The notes under the pieces are model-generated. The model saw only the letters and a list, made by a program, of their open reading frames with translations. It was not told where the DNA came from and made no database searches. This document shows positions 1-8,394 of a stretch of DNA of 64,000 nucleotides, one piece after another. Source of the stretch: Bacteroidaceae bacterium (GTDB lineage Bacteria > Bacteroidota > Bacteroidia > Bacteroidales > Bacteroidaceae); NCBI GenBank assembly GCA_017529865.1, contig JAFXNA010000020.1:1-64000 (forward strand), written 5' to 3'. Each line of letters begins with the position of its first letter. Within the stretch, counting starts at the first letter, position 1. The translations under genes and the position numbers were made by a program.

Positions 1-207
1 AGTGCCTTTTCCTGATTTCACTTGACAGTTTTCACCGGGTTAAACTGAATTGCTTGTCAACATCGTTTACGTCGTACTGAAAACCTTGTCACTCTTTGCC
101 GTTGCTTTCTGAAAGACTTGCCGGACTGGAAAATACCGGACAAATCCAGAGTCCACCTTTTCTTCGGCGCGGCAAAGATAGCGAATTTTTCTTTAACATG
201 CAAGTAT

Positions 208-1056
208 TTATTTGTCTTTCTTCCATAAGTTCTTACCAGGCACCTCTCCGTTGTAGACGTCCATCGGCTTCTTGTTGCCGATGCTCATGTGAGGACGGAC
301 GTTGTTGTAGAAGTCAATCATGGCTGCAATTTCCCGCATCGCCTCTGCGTAGTCATGGAACATGGCCTGGTGGTAGAGCCACTCGTCCTTTAGAATGCCA
401 TTCATACGCTCTGCTATGGCATTGTCCGTGGGATTGTAGCACTCCGTCATGCTGATGCGTATGTGGTGTTCCATGAGGATGCTTGTGTACTTCTGACATG
501 CATACTGCACGCCACGGTCGGAATGGTGGATAGTACCGCAGAGATTGCCTCCGCCTGCCGTCTGGATGGCCATTCCCAGTGCTCTGGCCGTGTTCTCTGC
601 CTCCAGCGTCTCAGACAGGCACCAGCCAAGAACGGCATGGGAATAGCCGTCTGTAATCAGGTGCAGGTAAAGCACATCGTCCTCTATCCAAATATACGTG
701 ATATCAGCGTACCAGACGTGGTTGGGGTACTCTGCCACAAGGCCGACTGTCAGGTTGGGATACTTGAAATAGACATGGTTGGAGTCCGTCGTATGGCGTG
801 GTTTCTTCTTCGGAAGCATCCGTCCGTTGCGGGTGAGGAAATCAAGGAACGAGTCGCGTCCTCGCACGACATCGCGTCCAAGATCAGCCTCCAAAAGGAC
901 ATGCAGCTTCACGCCGCCAATCCGAGGTGCCATCAGGCGGTAGTAGTCCACGTAGGCCAGCATCAGCTTCTCACGCTGCTGGTCCGTGTATATCCGTTTC
1001 ACCTTTATATAATAGTACTGGCGCTTCTTGTCAAACAGCCCGCAAAGAGTCTCCAC
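208..1056 (-). CDS. IS3-family transposase OrfB (DDE catalytic part)
   Basis: This is the integrase-like catalytic half of an IS3 transposase, which cuts and joins the element's ends. It has an N-terminal helical region (HTH_21 type, about residues 1-75). An rve-type core follows, with the first Asp in WYADITYIW, the second in HHSDRGVQY and the Glu in IAERMNGILKDEW. These make the DDE triad. The listed start is a GTG. The same frame stays open upstream to about 1111, continuing with residues RWCQAVDALRKEF. Translation is therefore most likely by -1 frameshift from OrfA rather than independent initiation. The length is normal for the family. Confidence 0.9.
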   Translation of the reverse strand: METLCGLFDKKRQYYYIKVKRIYTDQQREKLMLAYVDYYRLMAPRIGGVKLHVLLEADLGRDVVRGRDSFLDFLTRNGRMLPKKKPRHTTDSNHVYFKYPNLTVGLVAEYPNHVWYADITYIWIEDDVLYLHLITDGYSHAVLGWCLSETLEAENTARALGMAIQTAGGGNLCGTIHHSDRGVQYACQKYTSILMEHHIRISMTECYNPTDNAIAERMNGILKDEWLYHQAMFHDYAEAMREIAAMIDFYNNVRPHMSIGNKKPMDVYNGEVPGKNLWKKDK

Positions 1057-1088
1057 GCTCTCATCGGGAAACTCCTTGCGGAGCGCGT

Positions 1089-1466
1089 CTACTGCTTGAC
1101 ACCATCTTTTTTTAATATTGAGATGCCCTCCTCGCGCTCGGCTATCTCAATCACCTTCTCCAGGGCGCGGCAGCGCAGGCGCTCCATTGCCAGGCTCTTC
1201 TCAAGCTCGGATATGCGCTCCTGATAAATCTGCTCTTCTGTCTTTCCTCTGTCCTTGCCACCCATACGATATGTGGATATTATTTCGTCCGGCAAAGATA
1301 ACTCTTTTGAATCAATTGGCCAAAGTTTTTGCCATTTGATTAATGTCGGATGGGTAATTCCCCATTTGCGGGCAATGAAAACTTTTGACATTCCACTACA
1401 GTAGTAGTCACTTAACACTTGAAGCTTGAAATTGTCATCATGCTTCCTTTGATCATCATTTGTCAT
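1089..1466 (-). CDS. IS3-family transposase OrfA (DNA-binding part)
   Basis: This 125-residue protein has an N-terminal helix-turn-helix (about residues 8-55, including ARKWGITHPTLIKWQ) and a C-terminal leucine- and glutamate-rich coiled coil (about residues 75-115), the usual IS3 OrfA plan. It binds the element's ends and multimerises. Just before its stop the message has a run of seven A (minus strand, 1113-1107) in the phase A AAA AAA, followed by G. A -1 slip there joins OrfA to the OrfB frame and gives the OrfAB transposase. Confidence 0.88.
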   Translation of the reverse strand: MTNDDQRKHDDNFKLQVLSDYYCSGMSKVFIARKWGITHPTLIKWQKLWPIDSKELSLPDEIISTYRMGGKDRGKTEEQIYQERISELEKSLAMERLRCRALEKVIEIAEREEGISILKKDGVKQ

Positions 1467-1589
1467 AACTTGTTACTTTTGTTATGGTGAAAATAGTGTC
1501 AAGCGATTTCCGTATAAGACACAGTCAGTAAAAAAGAGTAATAAGTACAAAAAAGACTAAAATAGTTTGGTTGTTACAAGAAAAAGACG

Positions 1590-1597
1590 TAATTTTG
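1590..1597 (+). promoter_or_regulatory. Bacteroidota -7 promoter box
   Basis: TAATTTTG matches the phylum consensus TAnnTTTG. A TTG at 1571-1573 lies at a suitable -33 position. Transcription would start near 1604, about 25 bases before the ATG at 1628. Confidence 0.55.
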
Positions 1598-1627
1598 CTG
1601 CCGAAATGATAATTAAACCATATTGTT

Positions 1628-2239
1628 ATGAAACGAAGTTTATTGATTGTAATGGTGTTGCTACTCACAATGAGTTCGGCAGCACAGACCACGAAAGAAG
1701 TCTATGTGGGCTATTCTCGCGTGATGGATTACGTTGAAGGCAAAGGCTATTCAGGTACAGGCTATGGAAATGGAGTGGAAGTGGGATTTAATTTCATCAG
1801 GCCGATTACCAAACCTTTAGCTGCTGTTTATGGAATTCAAGGTATGTATGGATGGTCTAACGGAATAGATCCTTCTGTGAACCGATATGAGAGATCCAAA
1901 TTTATCAAGTTCCTTGTTCCTGTTAGCTTATTGTGTGAACTTCGCCCCTCTTCCAGCAAATTTGCCTTCGAACCCTTTGCTGGGCTTAATTGCTCATTCT
2001 ATGCGCTTGGGAAAACTAAATTGGGCGGAACGACTTACGATTGGTTTGATGGTAAGGACTCATTTGAATTCAATCGCTTTATGTTTGGTTGGCATGTTGG
2101 AGCGAACCTTGTCTACGACTGCTATACATTCTCATTCGGCTATCAAGAAGATTTCACAGATGTAAGAGGGTCGACTCCTTTTTTGTTAGGCGATGTTAAT
2201 TGGGCAAATATCGAGCTCCGTTTAGGCTATCGCTTCTAA
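1628..2239 (+). CDS. Small outer-membrane beta-barrel protein
   Basis: The 203-residue protein has a clear signal peptide (residues 1-19, ending SSAAQ). It then shows alternating hydrophobic and aromatic strands and a C-terminal phenylalanine (LRLGYRF), the usual end of an outer-membrane barrel. Length and style resemble the porin-family/OMP_b-brl proteins common in Bacteroidales. The ligand or role is not apparent. It has its own promoter box at 1590 and sits just outside the IS3 element, so its upstream control region may have been altered by the insertion. I do not recognise a specific named gene. Confidence 0.6.
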   Translation: MKRSLLIVMVLLLTMSSAAQTTKEVYVGYSRVMDYVEGKGYSGTGYGNGVEVGFNFIRPITKPLAAVYGIQGMYGWSNGIDPSVNRYERSKFIKFLVPVSLLCELRPSSSKFAFEPFAGLNCSFYALGKTKLGGTTYDWFDGKDSFEFNRFMFGWHVGANLVYDCYTFSFGYQEDFTDVRGSTPFLLGDVNWANIELRLGYRF

Positions 2240-2298
2240 GTGATTTCGTCTTTGAAAAAGTTCAAATAGACGTTAAATTGTTCTTTTCCACCTAAATT

Positions 2299-2337
2299 TT
2301 TGCAACTTACCTCCAACAAATGGCGATAGGTTGCAAA
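2299..2337 (+). promoter_or_regulatory. Inverted repeat upstream of the phosphatase gene
   Basis: TTTGCAAC (2299-2306) and GTTGCAAA (2330-2337) are perfect inverted arms around a 23-base centre. The second arm ends only nine bases before the -7 box at 2346, so it covers the expected -33 region. Its position fits a repressor or activator operator. There is no T-run, so it is unlikely to be a terminator. Confidence 0.35.
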
Positions 2338-2345
2338 TTTATTTG

Positions 2346-2353
2346 TATCTTTG
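2346..2353 (+). promoter_or_regulatory. Bacteroidota -7 promoter box
   Basis: TATCTTTG fits TAnnTTTG and lies 72 bases before the ATG at 2425. It would drive the large phosphatase-domain gene, and possibly the regulator at 5972 by read-through. Confidence 0.55.
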
Positions 2354-2424
2354 TGGCTCAAAACCAATGCGACCTAATTATATTTTTACAAGAACGAATT
2401 ATTCACGATTATAATACTTAAATT

Positions 2425-5400
2425 ATGAAACAGACAATCAAATGGTTCATTGCCTCTTTGATGGTAATGGTTTGCTTGCAGGTGGCTGCACAGCCCGAAG
2501 GCAAGTTCTATCTGTACAACACCGCTTACAAGGTGTTCCTCAGCCGTTCGGCTACGAGCGCTAACGTTGATGCGTTCGGTATTCCTGTTGAAATCAAGAA
2601 GGGTTCATCGGGCTATTCGCTGATGTTCCTCGACAATGGTCGCTATGTGGCTCAGAGCGGCACATCGGTCAAGGGCGACCAGTCGAGTGCTGCCTACGCT
2701 ATCATCGAAGGAGTAGAAGGTGTCTACCAAATAGAATTTAATGGGAGCCTTGGTGTTGATAATGATCTCACACTGGGCATTAAGGCAATCCCTACAGACA
2801 CTTCTGCTGATCCTTCCTTATCCAGTTTCGGCTGCTTGTGGGAGTTGAAGACTCAGGCAGAGCGCGATGCCATTGTGGCAGAGAATGAGTTGGCACAGAT
2901 TGAAGCAGTAGCAAAGGCTGCTGGCATCAAGCTTGCAACAGATGGCGACAAGATGGCTTCGTTCACAGAAGCACTGGCTGCTTATACTCGGGAAGATGCT
3001 ACAGAATTGGTTACTAATCCTACACTTGCAACCAGTCAGGATGGCTGGACTGTGAATGTGTTGGCAGGTAATCAGAACATCTCCTACAAATCACAGTACC
3101 CAATGACTCTCTATCAGAACACAGCGATGGAGATTTCCCAGACCATTGAGGTACCAAACGGTGTCTACAAAGCTACAATTCAGAACACTTATCGTTCTTC
3201 AAAGCGTGAGCATCTGACTACCCTTGCAGAGAACGACGGCATCAGTATCTGTAACGCATACTTTGCTGCTAATGAGAATCAGGTGCAGGCTGTTGAGTGG
3301 TCAAAGATTCGTACCAGTTCTACGCTGCCTTATTCTCGTGGCGACTTCGATAACTTCACGACCAATCCTAAGTACACGACAACTGTATGGGCATGTGTGA
3401 AGGATGGTAAGCTGACTCTGAAGTATGCTGTTCCATCTATCAATAACTCACAGGGTGACTACGACCTCAACTGGTTCACCTTTGCCAACGTAACCCTGAC
3501 TCGCTACTTCAAGGCTTCTGAGGCAGCTGCTGAGCAGTTCGACCTCTACAACCAATATGCAGAACAGTCGTCAGACGCAAGTTCTTATTATGCTGTTCTG
3601 AATTCATTCAAGGAGCAGTTGGCTGCTGGCAGCATGTCGGATGATGATGTAGAAAATGCAAAGGCTACTTTGCGTAGCGAACTTTTCAAGTTGATGAAGA
3701 CCGTTCCTGCACGTTCAGGTCAGTATGACATCACAGGCTTCCTGAAGAATCCAGACCTTACTAAGATATCAGGCTGGACAACTCCAAGCAGCTACTTCGC
3801 TCTCAAGAGCGGTCTTGTTGAATGCTACAACGTGAAGACAGCAGCTCGTATGTATCAGACCATCAAGGATATGCCAGCAGGTGAATACACCGTGAAGGTT
3901 CAAGGCTTCTATCGCAATGGTGAGTGGAAGCAGGCTCTGGCAAACTACGAGCGTGGAAAGGATGTTGTGAAGGCATCTATCTATATCGATGACTTCAAAG
4001 AGAATATCTCTCCATTGAAGAGTATCTTCGACGATGGTTGCTACATGCTCAAGGGTAAGCATCACAAGTCGGCTGATGTCTATGCTATCGTAAGCGGACG
4101 AGGCTATCCTCACAGCCACTATATTGACGAGAACAACCGTTCGAACAATATCAAGACTCCAGATATCGCTGCTCAGGCCATCAAGCATGGACACTACTGG
4201 AACGAGATGACAGCTACTCATGCTGAGGACGGTAACCTCATCATTGGTATCACTCTGGCTTCAGGTGCTCCTGCTGAAGATTGGATTGTTGTTGACAACT
4301 TCCGCCTCTATTATGGTGCTTCAGGTCCTGTAACCATTACTGACAATACTTCGCTTCCACCAGCCGTAAAAGATGATACATACGCAGATGTAGTAGTGAA
4401 GAAGAGTTTCAAGGCAGGCGAACTGACTCCGTTTGCTGCTCCTTGCGACATCCCAGCATCTAAGTTCAAGGCCGTTTATGCTATTGGTGCACTCGATGCA
4501 GTGACTCAGAAAGCTGTGCTTGTTCCTGTTGACCACGTCAGCGCAAACGTTCCTTGCTATGTTGTGACAGATAAGGATGTTGACGAGATTACAGCAGAGA
4601 ATACCTATATCACCTCAGCCCTTGCTGACCAACTTCCAATTATGTGGGACGGTGGACTCATTTATCGTATCGACGGAACCTTCGATTGGAAGATGCTCAG
4701 CTATGACGAGAAGGAATACGATTCTTCACATTTCACTCAGTTTGAGTATGTCGATGCTAAGCACATGGCTTTCGCTGCTAACATCGAGAACTATCGTGCT
4801 CGTACCTATATCGAGAACACAAGCTATCCAGAGCCAGAGACTCCTTCTGTGATTGGCAATTACTTCTTGCCAGCTCCTCCACGTCTTGATATTCCTCACA
4901 ACATCGGTGTGCCTGTTCCTGCTGCCAAAGTGAAGGATGCTGTTGTGAAGTTCGGTCTCAAGAGTGACTTCAGCGATGCAACCACTCGCATGGTTCTCGA
5001 TGGTTCAGATATGGCTTACATGCCGAACCTCGTTCCATGCAATACTTATTACTTCAAGGTTGAGGCTGGCGACGAAGTACTGACTCAGGGAACACTTTGG
5101 GTTGACGGTCCTGTTCGTATGATTTATGCACCAAGTATCAATAACATCCGTGATATCGGTGGTTGGACAGTTCAGGACGGCAAGCAGGTTCGCTACGGAC
5201 TCATCTATCGTGGTGGTGAGGCAAATGGTCTCCACCCATCTGTAGCAGAAGACCGTCAGACCCTCATCGATCTTGGTGTAGGTGCAGAAATCGACTTGCG
5301 TAAGGACAACAACTATGATAGTGGTAATGGCCAGGTAGGTAAGTGTGCCTTTGGATTCCCTAAGGCTGACTACTTCTTCAAGGAAGGTGGTTACGACTGT

Positions 5401-5964
5401 AAACTCGAACACCTCACCAACTCTGCATCGAAGGCTCGCTACAAGCAGTGGTTCCCATTCATCCTCGAACACATCCGTGAAGGCAAGGCTGTTTACTACC
5501 ACTGTGTATGGGGTGCCGACCGTACAGGTCTCGTATCTGTATTGCTCGAAGGTCTTCTTGGACTTACTCAGGAGCAGATGAATAAGGAGTACGAGCTTAC
5601 TTCACTCTCATTCGCAGGCCTCCGTCCAAAGAGCGGATATGCTGATGGTGACCACCAGAAGCTCATCGAGAAGATTAAGACCTACGAAGGTGAGACGCTT
5701 CGCGATAAGTTCGACACATACTGGACGAAAGAAGTAGGTATCACTCAGGAACAGATTGATGAGTTCCGCAGCATTATGCTTATGGATGCTCCTGGAACTG
5801 CTATAAAGGGCATCACCCTTACAGAGAAGAAGATTCCTTCAGGTATTAAGGCTGTCTATAGTGTCAGTGGTGCTAAGTTGCCAACAACTGTGCTCCGTAG
5901 CCAGAAGGGTACTTACGTAGTGAAGTACAACAACGGCACTACTCAGAAAGTAACAGTGAAGTAA
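2425..5964 (+). CDS. Large secreted protein with C-terminal tyrosine-phosphatase domain
   Basis: This 1179-residue exported protein has a signal peptide at residues 1-22 (cleavage after LQVAAQ). Residues about 200-360 and 435-650 look like beta-rich, carbohydrate-binding-type modules. The region around 905-1090 is a Y_phosphatase3-type domain. It has the family entry motif NNIRDIGG near residue 907 and the active-site loop HCVWGADRTG with Cys1027 and Arg1033, so the CX5R chemistry is intact. The last 75 residues (ending NNGTTQKVTVK) resemble a type IX secretion sorting tail, which would place it on the cell surface or outside. The substrate could be a phosphoester on a glycan or inositol, or a phosphotyrosine. 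Nothing in the sequence decides this. The regulator at 5972 starts eight bases after the stop. Confidence 0.75.
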   Translation: MKQTIKWFIASLMVMVCLQVAAQPEGKFYLYNTAYKVFLSRSATSANVDAFGIPVEIKKGSSGYSLMFLDNGRYVAQSGTSVKGDQSSAAYAIIEGVEGVYQIEFNGSLGVDNDLTLGIKAIPTDTSADPSLSSFGCLWELKTQAERDAIVAENELAQIEAVAKAAGIKLATDGDKMASFTEALAAYTREDATELVTNPTLATSQDGWTVNVLAGNQNISYKSQYPMTLYQNTAMEISQTIEVPNGVYKATIQNTYRSSKREHLTTLAENDGISICNAYFAANENQVQAVEWSKIRTSSTLPYSRGDFDNFTTNPKYTTTVWACVKDGKLTLKYAVPSINNSQGDYDLNWFTFANVTLTRYFKASEAAAEQFDLYNQYAEQSSDASSYYAVLNSFKEQLAAGSMSDDDVENAKATLRSELFKLMKTVPARSGQYDITGFLKNPDLTKISGWTTPSSYFALKSGLVECYNVKTAARMYQTIKDMPAGEYTVKVQGFYRNGEWKQALANYERGKDVVKASIYIDDFKENISPLKSIFDDGCYMLKGKHHKSADVYAIVSGRGYPHSHYIDENNRSNNIKTPDIAAQAIKHGHYWNEMTATHAEDGNLIIGITLASGAPAEDWIVVDNFRLYYGASGPVTITDNTSLPPAVKDDTYADVVVKKSFKAGELTPFAAPCDIPASKFKAVYAIGALDAVTQKAVLVPVDHVSANVPCYVVTDKDVDEITAENTYITSALADQLPIMWDGGLIYRIDGTFDWKMLSYDEKEYDSSHFTQFEYVDAKHMAFAANIENYRARTYIENTSYPEPETPSVIGNYFLPAPPRLDIPHNIGVPVPAAKVKDAVVKFGLKSDFSDATTRMVLDGSDMAYMPNLVPCNTYYFKVEAGDEVLTQGTLWVDGPVRMIYAPSINNIRDIGGWTVQDGKQVRYGLIYRGGEANGLHPSVAEDRQTLIDLGVGAEIDLRKDNNYDSGNGQVGKCAFGFPKADYFFKEGGYDCKLEHLTNSASKARYKQWFPFILEHIREGKAVYYHCVWGADRTGLVSVLLEGLLGLTQEQMNKEYELTSLSFAGLRPKSGYADGDHQKLIEKIKTYEGETLRDKFDTYWTKEVGITQEQIDEFRSIMLMDAPGTAIKGITLTEKKIPSGIKAVYSVSGAKLPTTVLRSQKGTYVVKYNNGTTQKVTVK

Positions 5965-5971
5965 GTACTGT

Positions 5972-6940
5972 ATGCTCTATACAAGTGGTTTTAAACCCTC
6001 TGATAAATTCTATAGAATTATTGAACGCGACTACCGCCTGATGCAGGTGGTAGCGCGTTTCAATATTACGATGGGTTTTGCTGATAGGACAATCAGCGAG
6101 GTGTGCCACATGCACGAAGTTGATGTGCATACGTTCCTCGCTGTCATCAACCAAGTGGTGTGCTATTTGGAAGGACAGTCTGGCTCCGTGAGTCTTGAAC
6201 TGGTTGATATGCCTGCTCTGCTTGGCTATCTGAAGCGTACCCATATTTATCTCATTGACTATCAGTTGCCACAGATGCGACGTACCCTGTTCGCAGCAAT
6301 GGACAGCACGGTACAGAACGATGTGGCTATCCTGCTGTTGAAATATTTCGACCTCTATGTGACTCAGGTGCAGGATCATGTCCACCATGAGGAGGGCGAT
6401 GTTTTCGCTTATGCGGAACAGCTGATGAATGGTCAGTGGGTAGAGGAGGAGAAATCGATGCCACGTCGTCATAATGAAGACTTTGTCGCCAAACTCCACG
6501 AGCTGCTTCAGATGTTCCTGCAATACTATCCTCAGGAAGGTGTGAACGAAGAACTGAACCACGTCATTTATGACCTCTACCGTATTGAAGAGGATATTCG
6601 CATCCACTGTCGCATAGAGGATGAAATGCTCATGCCTCTCCTACGCCGACTCGAACATCGTCGCATGAACCAGCGTCAAGTTGGACTTCCTTCTAACGCT
6701 TCTTTAAAGGAGAACTCTGTTGGTGCAGACCTGCTCTCTGAACGTGAGCAAGCTGTAGCAGTATGTGTTGCTAAGGGACTCGCCAACAAAGAAATCGCTG
6801 ACCAGCTTGGCATCAGCTTCAATACAGTTACCACCCATCGACGTAATATTGCTCGCAAGCTCAACATCCATTCACCTGCTGGTATTGCCATCTTCTGCGT
6901 GGTTAATAAGCTGGTGACATTGGAGGAAATAAAACTATAA
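5972..6940 (+). CDS. Hemerythrin-like sensor fused to a LuxR-type DNA-binding domain
   Basis: The 322-residue protein has three parts. Residues 1-65 resemble the N-terminal domain of ScdA/RIC iron-centre repair proteins, but MG stands where those carry a Cys pair. Residues 75-235 are a four-helix hemerythrin-like (HHE) bundle with candidate ligands near His90, in HVHHEEGDVF (about residues 136-145), and in the RIHCRIEDEM stretch. Residues about 250-322 are a LuxR/GerE helix-turn-helix (LLSEREQAVAVCVAKG, then NKEIADQLGISFNTVTTHRR). A di-iron centre that senses O2, NO, peroxide or iron and controls DNA binding is the natural inference. It lies eight bases after the phosphatase gene and just upstream of a porin, imelysin and cytochrome cluster, which it probably regulates. 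Confidence 0.8.
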   Translation: MLYTSGFKPSDKFYRIIERDYRLMQVVARFNITMGFADRTISEVCHMHEVDVHTFLAVINQVVCYLEGQSGSVSLELVDMPALLGYLKRTHIYLIDYQLPQMRRTLFAAMDSTVQNDVAILLLKYFDLYVTQVQDHVHHEEGDVFAYAEQLMNGQWVEEEKSMPRRHNEDFVAKLHELLQMFLQYYPQEGVNEELNHVIYDLYRIEEDIRIHCRIEDEMLMPLLRRLEHRRMNQRQVGLPSNASLKENSVGADLLSEREQAVAVCVAKGLANKEIADQLGISFNTVTTHRRNIARKLNIHSPAGIAIFCVVNKLVTLEEIKL

Positions 6941-6970
6941 GCAAACAGACCCCTTCTACAGACTGTCAGG

Positions 6971-7002
6971 AGCGGCTTTACTCATTTTTGAGTATTGCCG
7001 CT
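6971..7002 (+). promoter_or_regulatory. Dyad overlapping the porin promoter (candidate operator)
   Basis: Outer arms AGCGGC (6971-6976) and GCCGCT (6997-7002) enclose inner arms ACTCA and TGAGT around TTTT. The right half covers the expected -33 region of the promoter whose -7 box is at 7018. It could be the operator for the adjacent hemerythrin-LuxR regulator, or a terminator hairpin of that gene, although no T-run follows the stem. Confidence 0.45.
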
Positions 7003-7017
7003 TCTGCTATTATGTCG

Positions 7018-7025
7018 TACCTTTG
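7018..7025 (+). promoter_or_regulatory. Bacteroidota -7 promoter box of the iron/cytochrome cluster
   Basis: TACCTTTG fits TAnnTTTG. The start point would be near 7032, which excludes any gene start upstream of about 7035 and supports the ATG at 7047 for the porin. Confidence 0.65.
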
Positions 7026-7046
7026 CAGCGCCAAATAGATAAAGGT

Positions 7047-8345
7047 ATGAATTTTAATCAATTTCTTTGCACAGGAGCTATCGCACTTGCCTTGACAGGA
7101 ATCACGGCAAGTGCTTCGGCTCAAACTCAAGGCGACAAGGCATCACGCCTCTCGCTTGGTGGTTATGGCGAGGCAGTCATGACCCGCAACTTCTATAGTG
7201 ATAATATATATAGGTACACACGCGCGAGCGATCATAAAGATGACGGAAGTCATGGGCGCTTCGACCTTCCGCATGTTACCCTCAATATTGGGTATGACTT
7301 TGGACATGGATGGACGATGGGTAGTGAGATTGAATTCGAACATGGTGGAACGGAGTCGGCTGTGGAACTCGATGCTGATGAGGCGGGCGAATATGAGGCA
7401 GAAGTAGAGAAAGGTGGAGAAGTGGCACTCGAACAGTTTTGGATTAACAAGGAGTTTAGCAAGGTCTTGAATCTGAAGATGGGTGAAATCGTTGTGCCTG
7501 TAGGAGCAACCAATAAGTATCACATGCCAACAGAGTTCTTTACCTGTTATCGTCCAGAAGGCGAGAACGCCCTCTTCCCTTGTACTTGGCATCAAGTAGG
7601 TGTTTCGCTTTGGGGCCGACTGACGGATTGGCGCTATGAAGTTCAATTCCTATCGGGTCTTGACTCTGAACGATTTGGTAGCTCAAGTTTTGTTCACTAT
7701 GGTGCCAACAGCCCCTATGAGTTCAAGATCGCAAACAACTATGCAGCATCTCTTCGCATCGACAACTACTCTGTGAAAGGCCTCCGCCTGAGTCTTAGTG
7801 GTTATTATGGTAGTACATTCAAAAATACATTGCGTTCAATAGGTGGTGCGACTTACAAGGATGTGAAAGGTGACTTGCTTATCGGCTCGTTTGACTTTGT
7901 GCTCGACCGTTGGAACTGGATTGTTCGTGGCAATGCTGATTATGCATACTTGAGCGACCACGCAAAGATAACCGCTTTCAACAAGGCTTTCCCTACTCAT
8001 TCCGGACAAGACGGAAGTCCATCAAAACACCAACCCGTTGCTAAGAATGCATACGCAGTGGGTATTGAGGCAGGATATAACGTATTTTCCCAGGTTGAGA
8101 AATTGAAAGATGATCAGAAGTTGTATGTCTTTGGACGGTTCGAGAAATACAATTCATACGCTGCAGGTCGTCAGAAGGCTGCTTATGGATGGTGTGAGAA
8201 TACACGTGTGGCAGCAGGTGTGAACTATTTTCCTGTAAAGGAAGTTGTAATCAAGGGTGAGTGGAGCAAACGTTTCCTCAAAAGTGGTTACAACAACGAA
8301 CCCAGTGTCTCGATAGGAGTTGCTTATTGCGGATGGTTCTTATAA
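7047..8345 (+). CDS. Outer-membrane porin-like protein
   Basis: The 432-residue protein starts at ATG 7047, because the promoter box at 7018-7025 lies over the alternative upstream TTG. A signal peptide (about residues 1-26, ending ASASAQ) is followed by a beta-barrel resembling phosphate-selective-type (OprP/O) porins, opening with LGGYGEAVMTRNF. A strongly acidic stretch at about residues 108-125 (ELDADEAGEYEAEVEKGGE) could be a cation-binding loop. It is the first gene of a tight cluster with imelysin, a two-heme oxidoreductase and a cytochrome synthase. The context suggests passage of iron or another metal, or of a small oxidisable substrate. The substrate is inference. Confidence 0.65.
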   Translation: MNFNQFLCTGAIALALTGITASASAQTQGDKASRLSLGGYGEAVMTRNFYSDNIYRYTRASDHKDDGSHGRFDLPHVTLNIGYDFGHGWTMGSEIEFEHGGTESAVELDADEAGEYEAEVEKGGEVALEQFWINKEFSKVLNLKMGEIVVPVGATNKYHMPTEFFTCYRPEGENALFPCTWHQVGVSLWGRLTDWRYEVQFLSGLDSERFGSSSFVHYGANSPYEFKIANNYAASLRIDNYSVKGLRLSLSGYYGSTFKNTLRSIGGATYKDVKGDLLIGSFDFVLDRWNWIVRGNADYAYLSDHAKITAFNKAFPTHSGQDGSPSKHQPVAKNAYAVGIEAGYNVFSQVEKLKDDQKLYVFGRFEKYNSYAAGRQKAAYGWCENTRVAAGVNYFPVKEVVIKGEWSKRFLKSGYNNEPSVSIGVAYCGWFL

Positions 8346-8394
8346 GCCCCATAGGCCCCATAAGATAACAATTAACCCAAAAACAAAATAAACA

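Larger units (their letters stand above)
21..1503 (-). mobile_element. IS3-family insertion sequence
   Basis: Two overlapping-frame genes on the minus strand (orfA, then orfB) lie between imperfect terminal inverted repeats. The left end at 21-36 reads CTTGACAGTTTTCACC. The reverse complement of the right end (about 1486-1503) reads CTTGACACTATTTTCACC. That gives about 1.48 kb, within the usual IS3-family range. I see no convincing target-site duplication at these ends, so the exact termini may be off by a few bases, or the copy may be old. Both reading frames are intact and the DDE residues are present, so the element may still be active. The ends are the least certain part. Confidence 0.8.

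Noticed and set aside
463..1224. Plus-strand open frame opposite the transposase
   Set aside because: It covers conserved DDE transposase sequence on the other strand and resembles no protein I recognise.
13..1512. Target-site duplication flanking the IS3 element
   Set aside because: Bases outside the inverted repeats do not match at three to five positions on either side.
7023..7046. Upstream TTG start for the porin
   Set aside because: It overlaps the promoter -7 box, and the signal peptide begins properly at ATG 7047.
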